DNA of 64,000 nucleotides, taken from the NCBI GenBank assembly GCA_019044685.2, contig JAGTXX020000012.1, forward strand, positions 868,001 to 932,000, in the 5' to 3' direction. Below the pieces are notes generated by a model. It worked only from the letters and a program-made list of their open reading frames with translations. It had not been told where the DNA came from and made no database searches. Numbering within the stretch: position 1 is the stretch's first letter; each line of letters starts with the position of its first letter. The DNA comes from Nannochloris sp. 'desiccata'. Taxonomy: Eukaryota; Chlorophyta; Trebouxiophyceae; Chlorellales; Chlorellaceae. Both the position numbers and the translations under genes were made by a program. This document shows, one piece after another, positions 29,957 through 40,607 of this stretch.

Positions 29957-31729
29957 ATGCCGCTGTTTGAATCTGCAGCCACCGACAAGGACATGCTGGC
30001 CTATGAGGACTCTGCTGCCGTGATATCTGCGGAAGGAGAAGACGAGCAGCCTTTGCTTACATCATCTGCACCATCAGAATGGCCTGTCTCTGGCTCTCCA
30101 AGGCGATTACAACGTCTTGTTAGCAGTGCAACGTTAACGCTACTCCACGAGAACAGCAAAGCGAAAGGCTATATGCATGAAATTGGCCGCTTACTCGCGC
30201 TAAGTATACCCTTGGTAGTTACAAATACAAGTTCTTTTCTTATTAGTATGATTAGCATCGTTTTTGTAGGCCATATAGGTAAATTTGAGCTCTCTGTAGT
30301 AGTGCTCGCTGCGTCAATTTTCAACGTCACAGGCCTTAGTTTTCTACTAGGTTCCCTGGGTGCTCTAGAAACTCTGTGTGCCCAAGCATACGGTGCGAAA
30401 AATTATCCAGCGGTGGGTATCGTCCTGCAACGGTCTTTACTTTTTACTACAACCTTGGCGGCATTAGTCGCCGCCATGTGGAGTCAGGCGGACAAGCTTT
30501 TGCGATTCCTAGGCCAAGACCCAGCCATTTCTGCCGCTGCTGCGAGTTATCTGCACTGGAGTATTCCTGCTCTCTTCTTTGTAGGCTCTGGAGATTGTTT
30601 AAAACGCTATCTCACAGCTCAAAATTGTGTTGCTCCAGCAACAGTGGCAAGCATCATTGCCATGGTGGTTGCTCCTCTATTTAATTGGATATTGGTAGTG
30701 AAACGGAGTGAGGGGTTATACGGAGCTGCAATGGCAGCGAATTTAGCACAAGGAGTACCCTTTATAGTAATGGTCCTATGGACAGTGCATCGTGAAGCAT
30801 CAATGAAAGCGGCTGCCTCACCCGAACAGACTTGGCACGGGTGGTCCAAAGAAGCTCTACGTGGCTGGGGCGAATACTTGAAACTGGCTGGGCCCAGTGC
30901 AGCTATGGTCTGTTTAGAATGGTCTACCTTTGAAGCGTGCGTTATCCTCGCAGGATGGTTGGCAGACCCTGAGCAAAATGTGGCGGTCATGGGTCTGGTA
31001 CTAAACATTTCTGGTCTGCTATATATGTTACCACAAGGCCTTGGTTCAGCGACTTCTGTCCGTGTAGGGAACGCACTTGGTGCAGGACTACCCCGTGCAG
31101 CAAAGAGATCTGCTTACGCTGCCTTTGGAATGGTGCTATTAACACAAGTTGTGTTGGCTATGGGAACGCTGGCTTGTAGAAACACCGCAGCATATCTCTT
31201 TACAGATGATGTAGACGTTGCTAGTGCTGCTGCCAAGATATTTCCAATCATGGCATGGTGTCTATTAGGTGATGGAGTGAATTCCACGGTCGCGGGTGTG
31301 TTGAGAGGAGCAGGGAGACAAGAATTAGGCGCCATGTTTAACCTAGTTGCATATTGGGTGGTGGGCCTCCCTCTCGCCGGGTTTTTAGCTTTTAAAGTTA
31401 ATCTAGGTGTTATTGGGCTGTGGATGGGTCTGGCCACGTGTGCGTCGTTTAATGGAGTTGCTATGACGGTAGCAATGGTGAGAATGCAGTGGAAGGAAGA
31501 GGCGCTACGAGCCACAGGGAAGGCTGTATTGGCTCATGGTGCTGACGAGGATAGTGGGGATGAGGAAGAGAGACGGCAGAGTGGCAGTAGTAATAATACT
31601 CATAGTAATGGCCATAGCTACAGTCAACAGCACCACCCCCATGCTCATCATTCTGCTGCGGTAGAGTTCACCGATGTTGCACATGCGAAGAACACGAGCA
31701 GAAGAAATCATATTGATGATGACCTCTAG
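29957..31729 (+). CDS. MATE family efflux transporter
   Basis: A single-exon 590-residue multidrug and toxic compound extrusion transporter of the eukaryotic (DinF/NorM-related) type. These proteins export organic cations or secondary compounds by proton or sodium antiport. Twelve hydrophobic segments can be counted between about residues 75 and 510. Characteristic blocks are GALETLCAQAYGAKNY, the first-half signature, LPQGLGSATSVRVGNALGAG in the second half, and GDGVNSTVAGVLRGAGRQ. The cytosolic ends are variable; the C-terminus is His-, Ser- and Asn-rich. Membrane (plasma membrane or vacuole) and substrate cannot be told from sequence. Confidence 0.95.
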   Translation: MPLFESAATDKDMLAYEDSAAVISAEGEDEQPLLTSSAPSEWPVSGSPRRLQRLVSSATLTLLHENSKAKGYMHEIGRLLALSIPLVVTNTSSFLISMISIVFVGHIGKFELSVVVLAASIFNVTGLSFLLGSLGALETLCAQAYGAKNYPAVGIVLQRSLLFTTTLAALVAAMWSQADKLLRFLGQDPAISAAAASYLHWSIPALFFVGSGDCLKRYLTAQNCVAPATVASIIAMVVAPLFNWILVVKRSEGLYGAAMAANLAQGVPFIVMVLWTVHREASMKAAASPEQTWHGWSKEALRGWGEYLKLAGPSAAMVCLEWSTFEACVILAGWLADPEQNVAVMGLVLNISGLLYMLPQGLGSATSVRVGNALGAGLPRAAKRSAYAAFGMVLLTQVVLAMGTLACRNTAAYLFTDDVDVASAAAKIFPIMAWCLLGDGVNSTVAGVLRGAGRQELGAMFNLVAYWVVGLPLAGFLAFKVNLGVIGLWMGLATCASFNGVAMTVAMVRMQWKEEALRATGKAVLAHGADEDSGDEEERRQSGSSNNTHSNGHSYSQQHHPHAHHSAAVEFTDVAHAKNTSRRNHIDDDL

Positions 31730-31998
31730 AAACGTAAAATTGTCTGGAAAGAATAATGTAGTTTTATGTTTCTTTGAACGCAAATTCAGCGGGCAATGAC
31801 AAGAATATAGCCTAACCCTTATCCAGTTTTGATTTAAATAATGTGTATTTCCCTTTCTTTTCTTTTTTTTGTCACGAATTTTCAAACGTTAAAAAAATGC
31901 AACTTTGTTCTTTCTTTCCTCGTTCCTCCCTGTACAGCTTGTTCTAACACAATACTTGTCTGCACGTAACGAGCAGTAAAAAGAAATACACGTTGTTT

Positions 31999-33090
31999 TC
32001 AATCCAATTTCGGCAGACTTTCAGCTAGTTTCATATGAAATCGATGCCTCTCTTCAGCCCACCCACCTTCTTCGGTCAAATACTGTTCCCATAATTCTGC
32101 AGGAATACGACTATCACGTGGTACTGCCAGTACAGCCACAGATCTGGTCCCAAAAAACGTATTGCCAACTAGTACGGGATTCATAAACAGTGCACTAGCT
32201 GCAGTTTCGAATTCAGCACCGTATCCAGTATCTGGTAATTTGTTCGGGTCACATTCCAGTACCGTAGAATCCTTCATAATGGCAAAAGCAGCATTCCAGG
32301 GGAACTCCTCGCCGTCAAAGGCGCCAGATCCAGCGAGGTTGTCGAATTTTCTGCGTCCGAGAACGACTTTTGGCCATGGTGTATCGAGAACGGCATTGCT
32401 CAGGCCATGGACGCCTGGCGGGAGTGGGATTGGATCTACAGAGGCATTAGCGTCGCCAAAATACGCGGCATTTGTCATGTAGTAGACTTGAGAAGATGGA
32501 AAAAAAGAAGAGCCGGTGGTGGGGTGGTGGGGCTGTTCTTCTTCATCATCATCGTTTGCTTCTGCTTCATCTATCGATATGCCGCTTTTTGGGGTTTTCT
32601 GTTCTTCTGGAGGGTTGCCTAGATCAGCGACGACCAAATTAAATCCAGCTCCGTAATGAGAATAGGAAGCTCCGTTGATTTTAGATAGATATTCTCGAGG
32701 GGTTTCGCTGCTAGTGACGAAATTTGTTGGTAAAGCGCCTCGACTGATATTTGGCTGAGGATGGGTAGGCACGTCAATTTTCTTTCTAAAATTTGTCAAA
32801 AAGGCTACTCTTCCGTCTACATGGGCGCACAGCCAGGTCCCGCCGCCGACGCAATCTCTGCCGCCGACTATGCCTTCTTGATCGTCCCACCAATGGGCGC
32901 TCCGTGTGCTCCTAGATATAGGCAAGGTAGATATGGGCAAGGAGAACGGGTCCGTCAGTGCTTAAATTTGAAGACAAAATAAAGACTCATTATTCTGTTA
33001 GGCTTACCTGTCCAGAACCTCATCTCTGTTGAATGCCAACACAAAAAGATATTTTTCGAGACAGTTATACAATATGAAACTGATACACAT
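31999..33090 (-). CDS. TANGO2 homologue (NRDE protein)
   Basis: Two exons, 33090-33008 and 32911-31999 (96-nt intron), encode 331 residues. The short first exon carries what defines the family: it begins MCISFILYN, with Cys at position 2, and contains LAFNRDEVLDR with the NRDE motif. The joint (AG+G, Arg) leads into SAHWWDD. Later blocks GGTWLCAHVDGRVAFLTNF, GFNLVVADL and GVHGLSNAVLDTPWPKV match TANGO2. The fold is Ntn-hydrolase-like and an N-terminal Cys is a possible nucleophile. In animals loss affects Golgi organisation and heme or lipid handling; the biochemical reaction is disputed. A disordered acidic insert lies at about 140-165. The long open frame alone misses the NRDE motif. Confidence 0.92.
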
Positions 33091-33317
33091 TGAGATAGAT
33101 TAATAATGCGAGATCAGATTGGTATCGTGATTATTATACGCGTCTATAAAGTTTACAATTCAACAGCCATTGCATACGTATCTACTTCGTTTATTAAATT
33201 AAAAGCAGTATGGAGCCTGTAGTTCTATAAAGTCATTAAAAACGCCAGAATCAAGTAATTTGGCTGAGCTGGCACGGACCGCTCAGCACGCCCTCAATGT
33301 CCTCCTTCTCCTTTCTT

Positions 33318-35504
33318 CTATATCCATCTATTCTTTGGAGATGTCTTCGCAGAAGCAGAAAACTCATCCAAATGAGCTTGCTGCAGCAGCACTGCCTTGG
33401 AATTTGCAGGAGACATCTGCACTGAAGAAGACGAAGAAGTCGGCATGGTCGCCACCTTTCTTTCTTTTTCTGTCTTGCCACCTTTCTCCTTCGCATTGCT
33501 TGTACTTTCCTCTTTGGTAAGCACAGGACCTTGCTGAGAAGAGACAGATTCTGGCGCATCCATCCAGCTTCCAAATCCACTCGTAGCACCTGAAGGAAGC
33601 ATCCCAGAAGCGCCAGGAGACTCAGAGACGCTTTCCTGCGGCAGCAACACTCGGTCTTGAGGGTCTAATTTTATTTCTGTTTCTTTACTCGTCTCCTTCT
33701 TCGCAACTCCACCCCCACCTGCTGTATCAGATCCCGAAGGATTAGGATCCGAAACGTGCTGATTTCCCATACTCAAGTTGCCTAATAAATAGGAAATGCT
33801 ACTGGCAGTTGACTGGCCCCAAGAGGAAATTTGTCCTGCTGCTGCTGCTGCTGCCCCGCTTGCTGCATCTGAGCCTGCTGCATCACTGGCGCCGGTGAAA
33901 TCTGAAAAATCTACCATATGGAGACTTTTCTCCATTTCTGAATGATGAGTACCCATGCTACTTGAAGCAACCGACCTTGTTTCAAAAGGAGAAGGAATTT
34001 GTTTAGGTGGCTGATGATTGATCCCAGCTCTGACGGCGCTCATCGGAGTTGTACCACCACCACCACCACTGTTTGCTCCTCCTGATTGAGGAGAAGAAGG
34101 AGAATCGACGACTTGTAAACTCAACTCTGTAGTCACCTTGTCAACATCACGGAGACCGATATTTCCACTAATAGGGGAAGATTTTCCGTCTTTTTCTTCC
34201 TTTTGAAATTCTTCATTCTTTGACGGCAAATTGCAAACTGCCGCAGCATCGTTTTTCCCTAGATATGTAGACAGTTCTCTACTTAATTCTGGATCTAGTG
34301 CCACGTCACTAAATTCCGGTTTTATTTTTATGCTTTCTGTGTGCATGGTGTTCAATACAGGGGTAGTTGGTCGCCATGTTGACCATTCCACTTTATCTTT
34401 GCGGCTTGTCGGTGGTGGCGGGAGAGGAGGAGGTAGAGTCAATTTAGCATGTGGTGTAGAGGGAGTGGGTTCAGTTGTTGGTGTGTGATCTGGAATTGAT
34501 GTATCATACGTGGCACTGGGAGAGCCTGGCGATCCTGCTGCTGCTCCTGCTGCTAATGCCTGATCTACCCGAGCGACAGCTTCCGCCACAGACTCCGCTC
34601 CATTTATTTCCTTCAACACTCCATTTTGGCGTGCCGTCCATCCTCTCCCTAGCGCTTCTGTAAGTAAATCTTGAAGTTGTCCTCGAGGCCATTTCGGGAC
34701 GTCCTTTCTTAAGTAGTCAACCATCTCTTCCAAATCTTCCATTTGAAGAAGCTCTTGTTCACAGCGCTCTAATATATGGACAGCTACTTTCATAAATGGT
34801 GCTGCATAACAGTCTGTAACTACTAAATCCATCACACGGGCAGCGAAATGCATGGGAAATTCCGCTGAAAAGCAAGTTAGAAACCACGACGAGGCGTAGA
34901 GCACTGGCAAAGCTGCATGATTTTCCAAGTGGGTAGATAACCGAAGTGGCATAAGACGGCCTAATTGCCATAACCGGACTTGAAGAAGGGCCATACCATC
35001 GTTCGGAAGGTAAAGGGCTCTGAGTCCTCGGTCTTGCATGACCAGCACAAGAGCACCAAAGGCTTGGGGTTCATCAAGATAGGCAAGAAATAAGCCTGCT
35101 AAGAAGTTCATGCCCTGTGTATAGCCTACTTCTGGATCATATACAGCATACGCACGAAGTACACGAAGCATTGCAAGCTGCCCTGCCCGCCCTCTAAGCC
35201 AGGCATGCCCTGGAAATGTTCTATGTGTGTCCTTTTCAATCTCGGCAACAACGTCGGGCGGTAATTGGGAAGATGCTAAAGAAGAGTATTTCGCTACAGC
35301 AGAAGATCCACTTGTTTGTTTGTAAAGCTGAGATGCCCAGAGTTCTGTGCGCATCTTTATGGGTACATCGTTAAACACAGTACGCCCGCATTGCAGATCA
35401 ATTAAGCCATTGGCATTTTCGCCAAATTCTGAATCCTCGTCTGGGTTATACTGAAAAACGTTGTCTAGGGCTCCTGTCACCCATGCAGCTAAATTCCCTA
35501 ACAT
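33318..35504 (-). CDS. TBC-domain Rab GTPase-activating protein
   Basis: A single-exon 728-residue protein with an N-terminal TBC domain (about residues 45-310). The dual-finger residues are both present: the arginine finger in EIEKDTHRTFPG (near 93) and the glutamine finger in GYTQGMN (near 127). The substrate Rab cannot be inferred. The remaining 400 residues are disordered, rich in Ser, Pro, Gly, Ala and Glu, with no domain. The upstream frame is closed by TAA nine codons before the ATG, supporting this start. The F-box gene lies upstream on the same strand. A candidate poly(A) signal is at 33153-33157. Confidence 0.92.
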   Translation of the reverse strand: MLGNLAAWVTGALDNVFQYNPDEDSEFGENANGLIDLQCGRTVFNDVPIKMRTELWASQLYKQTSGSSAVAKYSSLASSQLPPDVVAEIEKDTHRTFPGHAWLRGRAGQLAMLRVLRAYAVYDPEVGYTQGMNFLAGLFLAYLDEPQAFGALVLVMQDRGLRALYLPNDGMALLQVRLWQLGRLMPLRLSTHLENHAALPVLYASSWFLTCFSAEFPMHFAARVMDLVVTDCYAAPFMKVAVHILERCEQELLQMEDLEEMVDYLRKDVPKWPRGQLQDLLTEALGRGWTARQNGVLKEINGAESVAEAVARVDQALAAGAAAGSPGSPSATYDTSIPDHTPTTEPTPSTPHAKLTLPPPLPPPPTSRKDKVEWSTWRPTTPVLNTMHTESIKIKPEFSDVALDPELSRELSTYLGKNDAAAVCNLPSKNEEFQKEEKDGKSSPISGNIGLRDVDKVTTELSLQVVDSPSSPQSGGANSGGGGGTTPMSAVRAGINHQPPKQIPSPFETRSVASSSMGTHHSEMEKSLHMVDFSDFTGASDAAGSDAASGAAAAAAGQISSWGQSTASSISYLLGNLSMGNQHVSDPNPSGSDTAGGGGVAKKETSKETEIKLDPQDRVLLPQESVSESPGASGMLPSGATSGFGSWMDAPESVSSQQGPVLTKEESTSNAKEKGGKTEKERKVATMPTSSSSSVQMSPANSKAVLLQQAHLDEFSASAKTSPKNRWI

Positions 35505-35864
35505 GTTTGTAAGCTCCAGGATACTTGATTAAGCACGTTTCGGGTGTTAAGGTTGTCGACTAAATTGGTTTCCCCCAAAAAAGATCTGGCTTTAAAATCT
35601 GTATTATTTCAACAAAGCAAGAGACGAAGCATGATACTTCGAGTAAAGAAAATGATGGAAATTAAGAAGTTAGCTTTGTTTCATAAATAATTAACGTTGT
35701 GCAGAATTATACATTTTCTGAAATTCTCTCATTTCAATCTCAGAAGTTGTATGGCGCCACCGCCAAGGTGCCTTAAAGAAGCACTTTCTCCTTTCTCGGC
35801 ATCAGAAAACGTCTACAACTGCATTGCAACTTATTTTTTACTGATAGAATTCCTCATGTAGACG
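35505..35864. promoter_or_regulatory. TBC gene upstream region and F-box gene 3' end
   Basis: A 360-bp tandem intergenic gap between two minus-strand genes. No ORF, repeat or recognised motif stands out. Confidence 0.35.
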
Positions 35865-37315
35865 CTAATCTCCACGATCAGACGACGGGATGTTCAAATC
35901 CATTTCAACGTCCGGGCGTTTTTGAACAAACTCGACAATCCTCCCAACCGTGCCTTGAGTCACCCTGCCAGACAGAATTGATCGACTAAATTTAAGCGAT
36001 TTAAAGGTTTTCAAGGGAGCTAAAAATTTTAACAAGCTTTCAAGTGTGGAATTTATTGCGTCAGTCTGTCCAGCAGGCAACAAGCCGTCAACGGGGGGCA
36101 CACCATTAATTGTTAAATGCTTTAAACGAGGCTCATGGAGAAGCGGCTGTGAAAAGTCGTAACGAACAATAGATTGCAGTTCAAGGGTGAGTGTTTCAAT
36201 CTGCCACACTGCGGGGCCTTCAAATTTAAATCTGCCCCTCCCAGAAAGACTGACAGTGTCGAGTAAAGGCAGTTCAAAAAGTCCTGTTGGAGGACTACTG
36301 TCAGCTGCAACAGGCCAACATGCCAATTCAAACGATTGTAGGTTACGCAAATTAGATATGCTACCTTTTGATGAATCGTAGTTATAGACATAGCCTAGCT
36401 TCAACTTCGTTAAATCTGTAAGACGAGAAACCTCTCGAGGCCAGTGAAGGTCAATATCGACAAGATTGCAATCAATTTCTAAATTCTGCAAAGTCTCAAT
36501 CTCGCAGAGGCTTTCATACACCCAATCGGGGTCTACTGAATTACGAAATCCAAATGCTGATCTTAGTATTAAAGATGTCAGCTTGACCGTCCTCAGATTT
36601 TGAGACCCTTCCAAATACATGGACCTATTGTCGTACTCAGTAAGAGTAAGGGAGCGCAACGATGATGGAAAACAATTTTTATCCACCACGACTAAAAGAC
36701 AGGCAGCCTCTAGGCGTGTTAATGCAGTTAATGCTGTTAAACTGAAAGTTTCAAATATCAAGGAATCACTGCGAAATCTGAGTGACTGCAAGCTAGGAAG
36801 CTTGGTCAAAACATGTACATTCCATGTAAAAGGAACCGGGTTACGCCAACCCAAATCTAGGCCTTCTATTTTATTTGGTGCATATGCATTGAGTGTGTCG
36901 ACCAGTTCTGAGAGGCTTTGAGGTTCTGATGTACCAAGCACCACCGGTCGGGCATGCCGCCTTTTTGACAAAAAAAGACGGAAAGCCGAAAGAGATCCGG
37001 CGTCTAAAGATATCGTTCTCAGTTTAGGACTCACGCCCAAATTGTCATTATACTCTTCTATGACCCATAGGTTGGGTGACTGAAGAAGAACTTCACGCCA
37101 TTTTTTTGAAACTTGGGTAATTCTTAGTCTGTCCCGCCAGGAAAAAATGGAAAAATGTGAAAACCTTGAGGAGTCATTTGTAACAATAGAGAACAAATTT
37201 ACCTGTCTTTCAATGGCAGGTATGCTGCCACCAGCTCTATGACATCGCTCGCCTGAGTTTGCAGCATCTCGTGATCAACTAATTTTATATTTTTGATTTT
37301 CTCTATTTTGTTCAT
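35865..37315 (-). CDS. F-box/LRR-like protein
   Basis: Two exons, 37315-37203 and 37128-35865 (74-nt intron), encode 458 residues. The joint restores a full F-box: DVIELVAAYLPLKDR from exon 1 runs into LRITQVSKKWREVLLQSPNLW from exon 2. F-box proteins supply substrate recognition to SCF ubiquitin ligases through SKP1. The rest has irregular leucine-rich repeats (LPSLQSLRF, LTALTALTRLEAA, LRNLQSFELA, LLDTVSLSG), a likely substrate-binding solenoid. The target is unknown. Without splicing the F-box is lost, and the start seen in the second open frame lies inside the intron. A degraded relative seems to lie just upstream (37723-37980). Confidence 0.85.
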
Positions 37316-38338
37316 ACTTGCTCACCCTTTTTGCTGACAACCAACATATAAGAAGTCATCTAAAATATTCTGAAATTCAAGTAACGAAATAAAACAACAT
37401 CGGGTTTCCGAAACAGGCTAGATAGATTCAGGCCCTGGTAAAAGTCGGCGTCAAAATGAAGACTTCAAGGCGCTGCAAGCTAGGGAGCTGATGCAATACA
37501 TTGATGATCATCATTCAACTCAAGTATCCTTCTTACAAGGTATAAACTCCTAACTCAACTCCGCACTCACCTCCTTTCGCCTACTGGTGTAGGTTAATTA
37601 CATGGTTACATCTATATAGGGGTGGCCTGAAGCTTGGTGCTTCTCACGATCCCTTAAGTCACCCCCTTGGGGTTCTTTTATTTTATTTTATTTTGATGCG
37701 CAGGGGAGAAGATGGCTTAGCCTTACATTTCAGATTCGCGTCTCTTGTATTTTCTTTGGTGTATGTTCATGAAGAACGTCCAGCAGTCATGGAAAGCTTT
37801 CAGGTTCTCGACTGCGGGTGCCAAGGGTTCAAGAAAAACAATTTGAACTGAAAAGAGGGGAACTATGGTTCATAACTGTTAACATACCATCCAAATGAAT
37901 GCAACACGTAGTAGTAAATATTTACCTGTCCTGAAACAGGAGATGCTCTGCCACGAGTCAATTTAATTTTGCATCTTCCGATTCACAATTTTGTCCCTCC
38001 TAGAGTTTTGCTGCTCAGCAACGAAGTACGTTGTAACAATGTTATTCAACACTGTTATATCAACAAGGCAGCAAATTAAGGTAGCAAAAGTTCATTTCAA
38101 AATTTCGGAGTGAGTTGACGAAGAGTAGAGTTTCGGCTGCGTTTCGCAGTTTCGCCCTAACTTCACAATAAGCGATGCACCAAAATTTTCGCTTACATAA
38201 ACCTTGTTCTGCGACTTAATGCCATATATACATTTTACACATTGATTCCCCTCCTTGCCGAGGCTTCTGGCATAAAAACACAGAAAATCTACCGACGTAG
38301 CAGTTGCAAACAAACTCGCTTTCGTTTTCTATAAGGTA
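37316..38338. other. Large gap with F-box relic and promoter regions
   Basis: This 1.02-kb gap lies between the F-box gene (minus) and a membrane-protein gene (plus). It contains a TTTTA pentamer run (37675-37694), two candidate TGTAA signals read on the minus strand (37598-37602, 37606-37610), and a probable F-box pseudogene remnant. The 73-codon minus ORF at 38092-38313 matches nothing and is not called. Confidence 0.45.
37723..37980 (-). pseudogene. Probable remnant of a tandem F-box gene copy
   Basis: Bases 37920-37954, read on the minus strand, align without gaps to the end of the neighbouring F-box gene's first exon and its donor site (about 25 of 35 identical, ending GACAG/GTAAAT). 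Translated in the F-box frame they give LVAEHLLFQDR against LVAAYLPLKDR. A TGA stop lies directly before this stretch, so the copy is broken. After a 78-nt intron-like gap ending TTTTCAG, an open stretch (37847-37723) encodes 41 residues (FLEPLAPAVENLK.., ending RRESEM) and stops at TAA. Its phase does not fit the F-box frame. It could be the decayed end of the same copy, or the last exon of an unrecognised gene. Confidence 0.4.
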
Positions 38339-40607
38339 ATGCATCCCTCCCCTCAGGAGGCCCACTCTCCTGCTATTGGTCATTTAGAAGAACGCGAAGG
38401 ACACACCCACGGAGGCAGCAACCCTAAACTAGGCCGCAGAATCAAGGCTGCAGCCTCGTCCTTTGCTACCAAGCTCCACATTCCTGGCACCGGTCATCCT
38501 TCTGCTCATACTAGTGGTGGTGGCGGCCCTGGACTTCCAGCAGTTGAGCATCATCGTGTCACTGTACAACACGTAGCTAGCGAAACTCTTACACAGCGTC
38601 CTCAGTGGCAGGTTGAAGAACCTCACTACCAGTTCCAACAACAAAAACCACAAGAGCGGGAAATTCAGCAGCAGCCCCAGCTTCAACAGCAACAGCAACG
38701 ATACCACGAGATGCCACCTTCTCCTGCCACCCCACTCCGTGATATTGAGAAAGAAACAACTACTCTTGAGCCGCGTTCTGCTCAAGAATCTCACGTTTCT
38801 GCGTCTGAACAAACAGATGTGTTGTCTGCTCAACTGGAAGCCGAAGTTAAAGCCTCTACCTCATCTACTGAAGCCCCATCAGGCACCGCTGTAAGCAATG
38901 AACTTCCACAGTCATCCGTTACCAAAGCAGACGATCCTCATCAAGGTGCAGGCAGTCCCACTATACATACCCCATTCTTCGGAATTGAATCTCCTACCCG
39001 CTTGTCTTCAGACACCGATGAGCTCAAACCTACATATATCAAACCTTTGCCTTCTTTAGACAGGTCTACAGAGTCCCAGGAAGTGTACGTAGAAGACTTG
39101 GAGACTTTAGTAGATGAAAAGGGAAGAGCCGTTGGTGCTGGCCGTGTTGACGGGAAGAGTGCTGCTGAGAGATTGAAGCATGCTGGGCCTGCTTTGCAAG
39201 AGATTGAGGAAGAAGAAGAAGAGCATACAGATGCTGGACCATCTTCCGTGTATAGTAGCTATGCAAAAGTACCTCGGCAGGAAACTGGTAAAGACGTAGG
39301 GCCGGTGGTGGCAGCGGCTGGCGGCGGGGCGGCACTTGCTTCTACCTTGTCAACCAAAGAGCAAGAGAAGCGCTCCCCTGAAGTTGCTGGAGCATCATCA
39401 GGAGAAAATAAAGATCAAGAGCAGGAGAATCTCGAAGAAGAGATCTATGCTGCTATTGAAGCTGAGGATCAGTTCGAGAAGGAGGAGGAAGAAGAAGACC
39501 AAGCGATTGCATCAGCCCGTCGTCGAGTTGAGATTGAAGAGGCAGAAGGCAGAGGACACCCAAAGGCAATGACACATCCTTTGGAATCACCTTCTGGAAA
39601 GATTGTCATCCCTGCTTTAGAAGTACCTGTGAGTTTTAGTTCTTTTACTTCCTTTTTCGGGAAATAAATCAGTTGATCAGTTACCGGTGCTGTTATCTCT
39701 CGAGTCTTAACTCCGTCTTGGATTTTTTTTTATAATTTCCGTGCAGGATACTATTGCCGTGCCCAAGCGTCGTGGTACTGGACGTGATGTGCTGCAAGCT
39801 ATCCAAACCTGGGTTTTAGCCAACCCTATCTTACTCTTCCTCCTCATCGTAGGCACGGTAAGTTTGACACGTGCTGCTTGGGTGTTCTTTTCTTCCTCCT
39901 CGTCGACCTTTAAAGAGTTTGGCCCCTTGTTGTTAGTAAGTGGAGCTGTGGCTTTGGTAGCGAGTGTTCTGGCAACGTATACTATGACTGGAGGTACTTC
40001 TATCGTTCCTTTACCTGAAAGAGGGATGGCAGGACTGGACGCTCCCGACATTACTAGCACCGCAGGTGGGGGCGGCGGTGGTGGTGGGGGCGAGCCTCTT
40101 GATGATAATCTGCCTCCTAGAGAGCAGCCAGGCCCTTCTGAACCCGTCTCTAAAGAAAGTACTGGAGAGCTTGTACAAAATCCTGAAGCTGCAGACCCTG
40201 CTTCTCAAGCAAGGCAAGCAGTTGGACAGAGGAAAGAAGAAGGCGTGCTTCATAAAGTTGAGCATGCTGTTGGCGGTGCAGCGACAGCAGCCAAGGAAAA
40301 AATAATGGGAGGAATCGACCCTGGGCAGGAGATGGTAGGAGAAGTTACCCAAGAGACAGATACCGGTGGAAAAATTCTTTTACCTGATACTGAAGGTCCT
40401 GTACACCGCGCAGAAGACGCTGTTGTCCACACTGCAGAAAAAATTAAAAATATCGTTGTCAGGGGACCGGAGAAAGGTACTCGTTCTGATCCTGCAGCGC
40501 AGAAGAGCGGGGCGGGAGGGTATTCTAGCGATTCTGATGTTTCTGGACCAGTTATTGAAGGTGTCCATCCTGTAGCCAAAGATCAAGGCCATCTTATGAC
40601 AAGTTAG
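38339..40607 (+). CDS. Disordered protein with two C-proximal membrane helices, unknown function
   Basis: Two exons, 38339-39628 and 39747-40607 (118-nt GT-AG intron, phase 0), give 716 residues. Residues 1-430 are low-complexity and hydrophilic (Gln-, Glu-, Ser-, Pro-rich) with an acidic helical patch (EEEIYAAIEAEDQFEKEEEE). Exon 2 starts DTIAVPKRRGTGRDVLQ and contains two hydrophobic helices (about 458-478 and 489-510). A Gly run and two related amphipathic stretches follow (VLHKVEHAVGGAATAAKEKI and VHRAEDAVVHTAEKIKNIV). These resemble LEA- or perilipin-like repeats and might bind lipid surfaces; that is only an inference. I recognise no family. A strong donor inside exon 2 allows a shorter isoform (see 40774-40851). 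TGTAA follows at 40762-40766. Confidence 0.75.

Noticed and set aside
37524..37531. GTATCCTT, a perfect U12-type donor, after an open 29-codon stretch
   Set aside because: No start codon, no convincing branch site plus acceptor, and minor introns are not expected in chlorophytes.
37619..37668. Imperfect inverted repeat GGGGTG..CACCCC suggesting a tRNA-like RNA
   Set aside because: It lacks a T-loop GGTTCGA-type box and cloverleaf arms, and pairing is imperfect.
37694..37725. CCCCTGCGCA on the minus strand, reminiscent of U6 snRNA
   Set aside because: Only ten bases agree with U6; the flanking invariant sequences are absent.
37711..37850. Plus-strand exon-like frame opposite the F-box relic
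   Set aside because: The minus strand fits better: it has an acceptor, a TAA stop and downstream TGTAA, whereas no upstream plus-strand exon joins in phase.
38092..38313. A 73-codon minus-strand ORF before the disordered membrane protein gene
   Set aside because: No family pattern, no splice partner; it lies in the presumed promoter.
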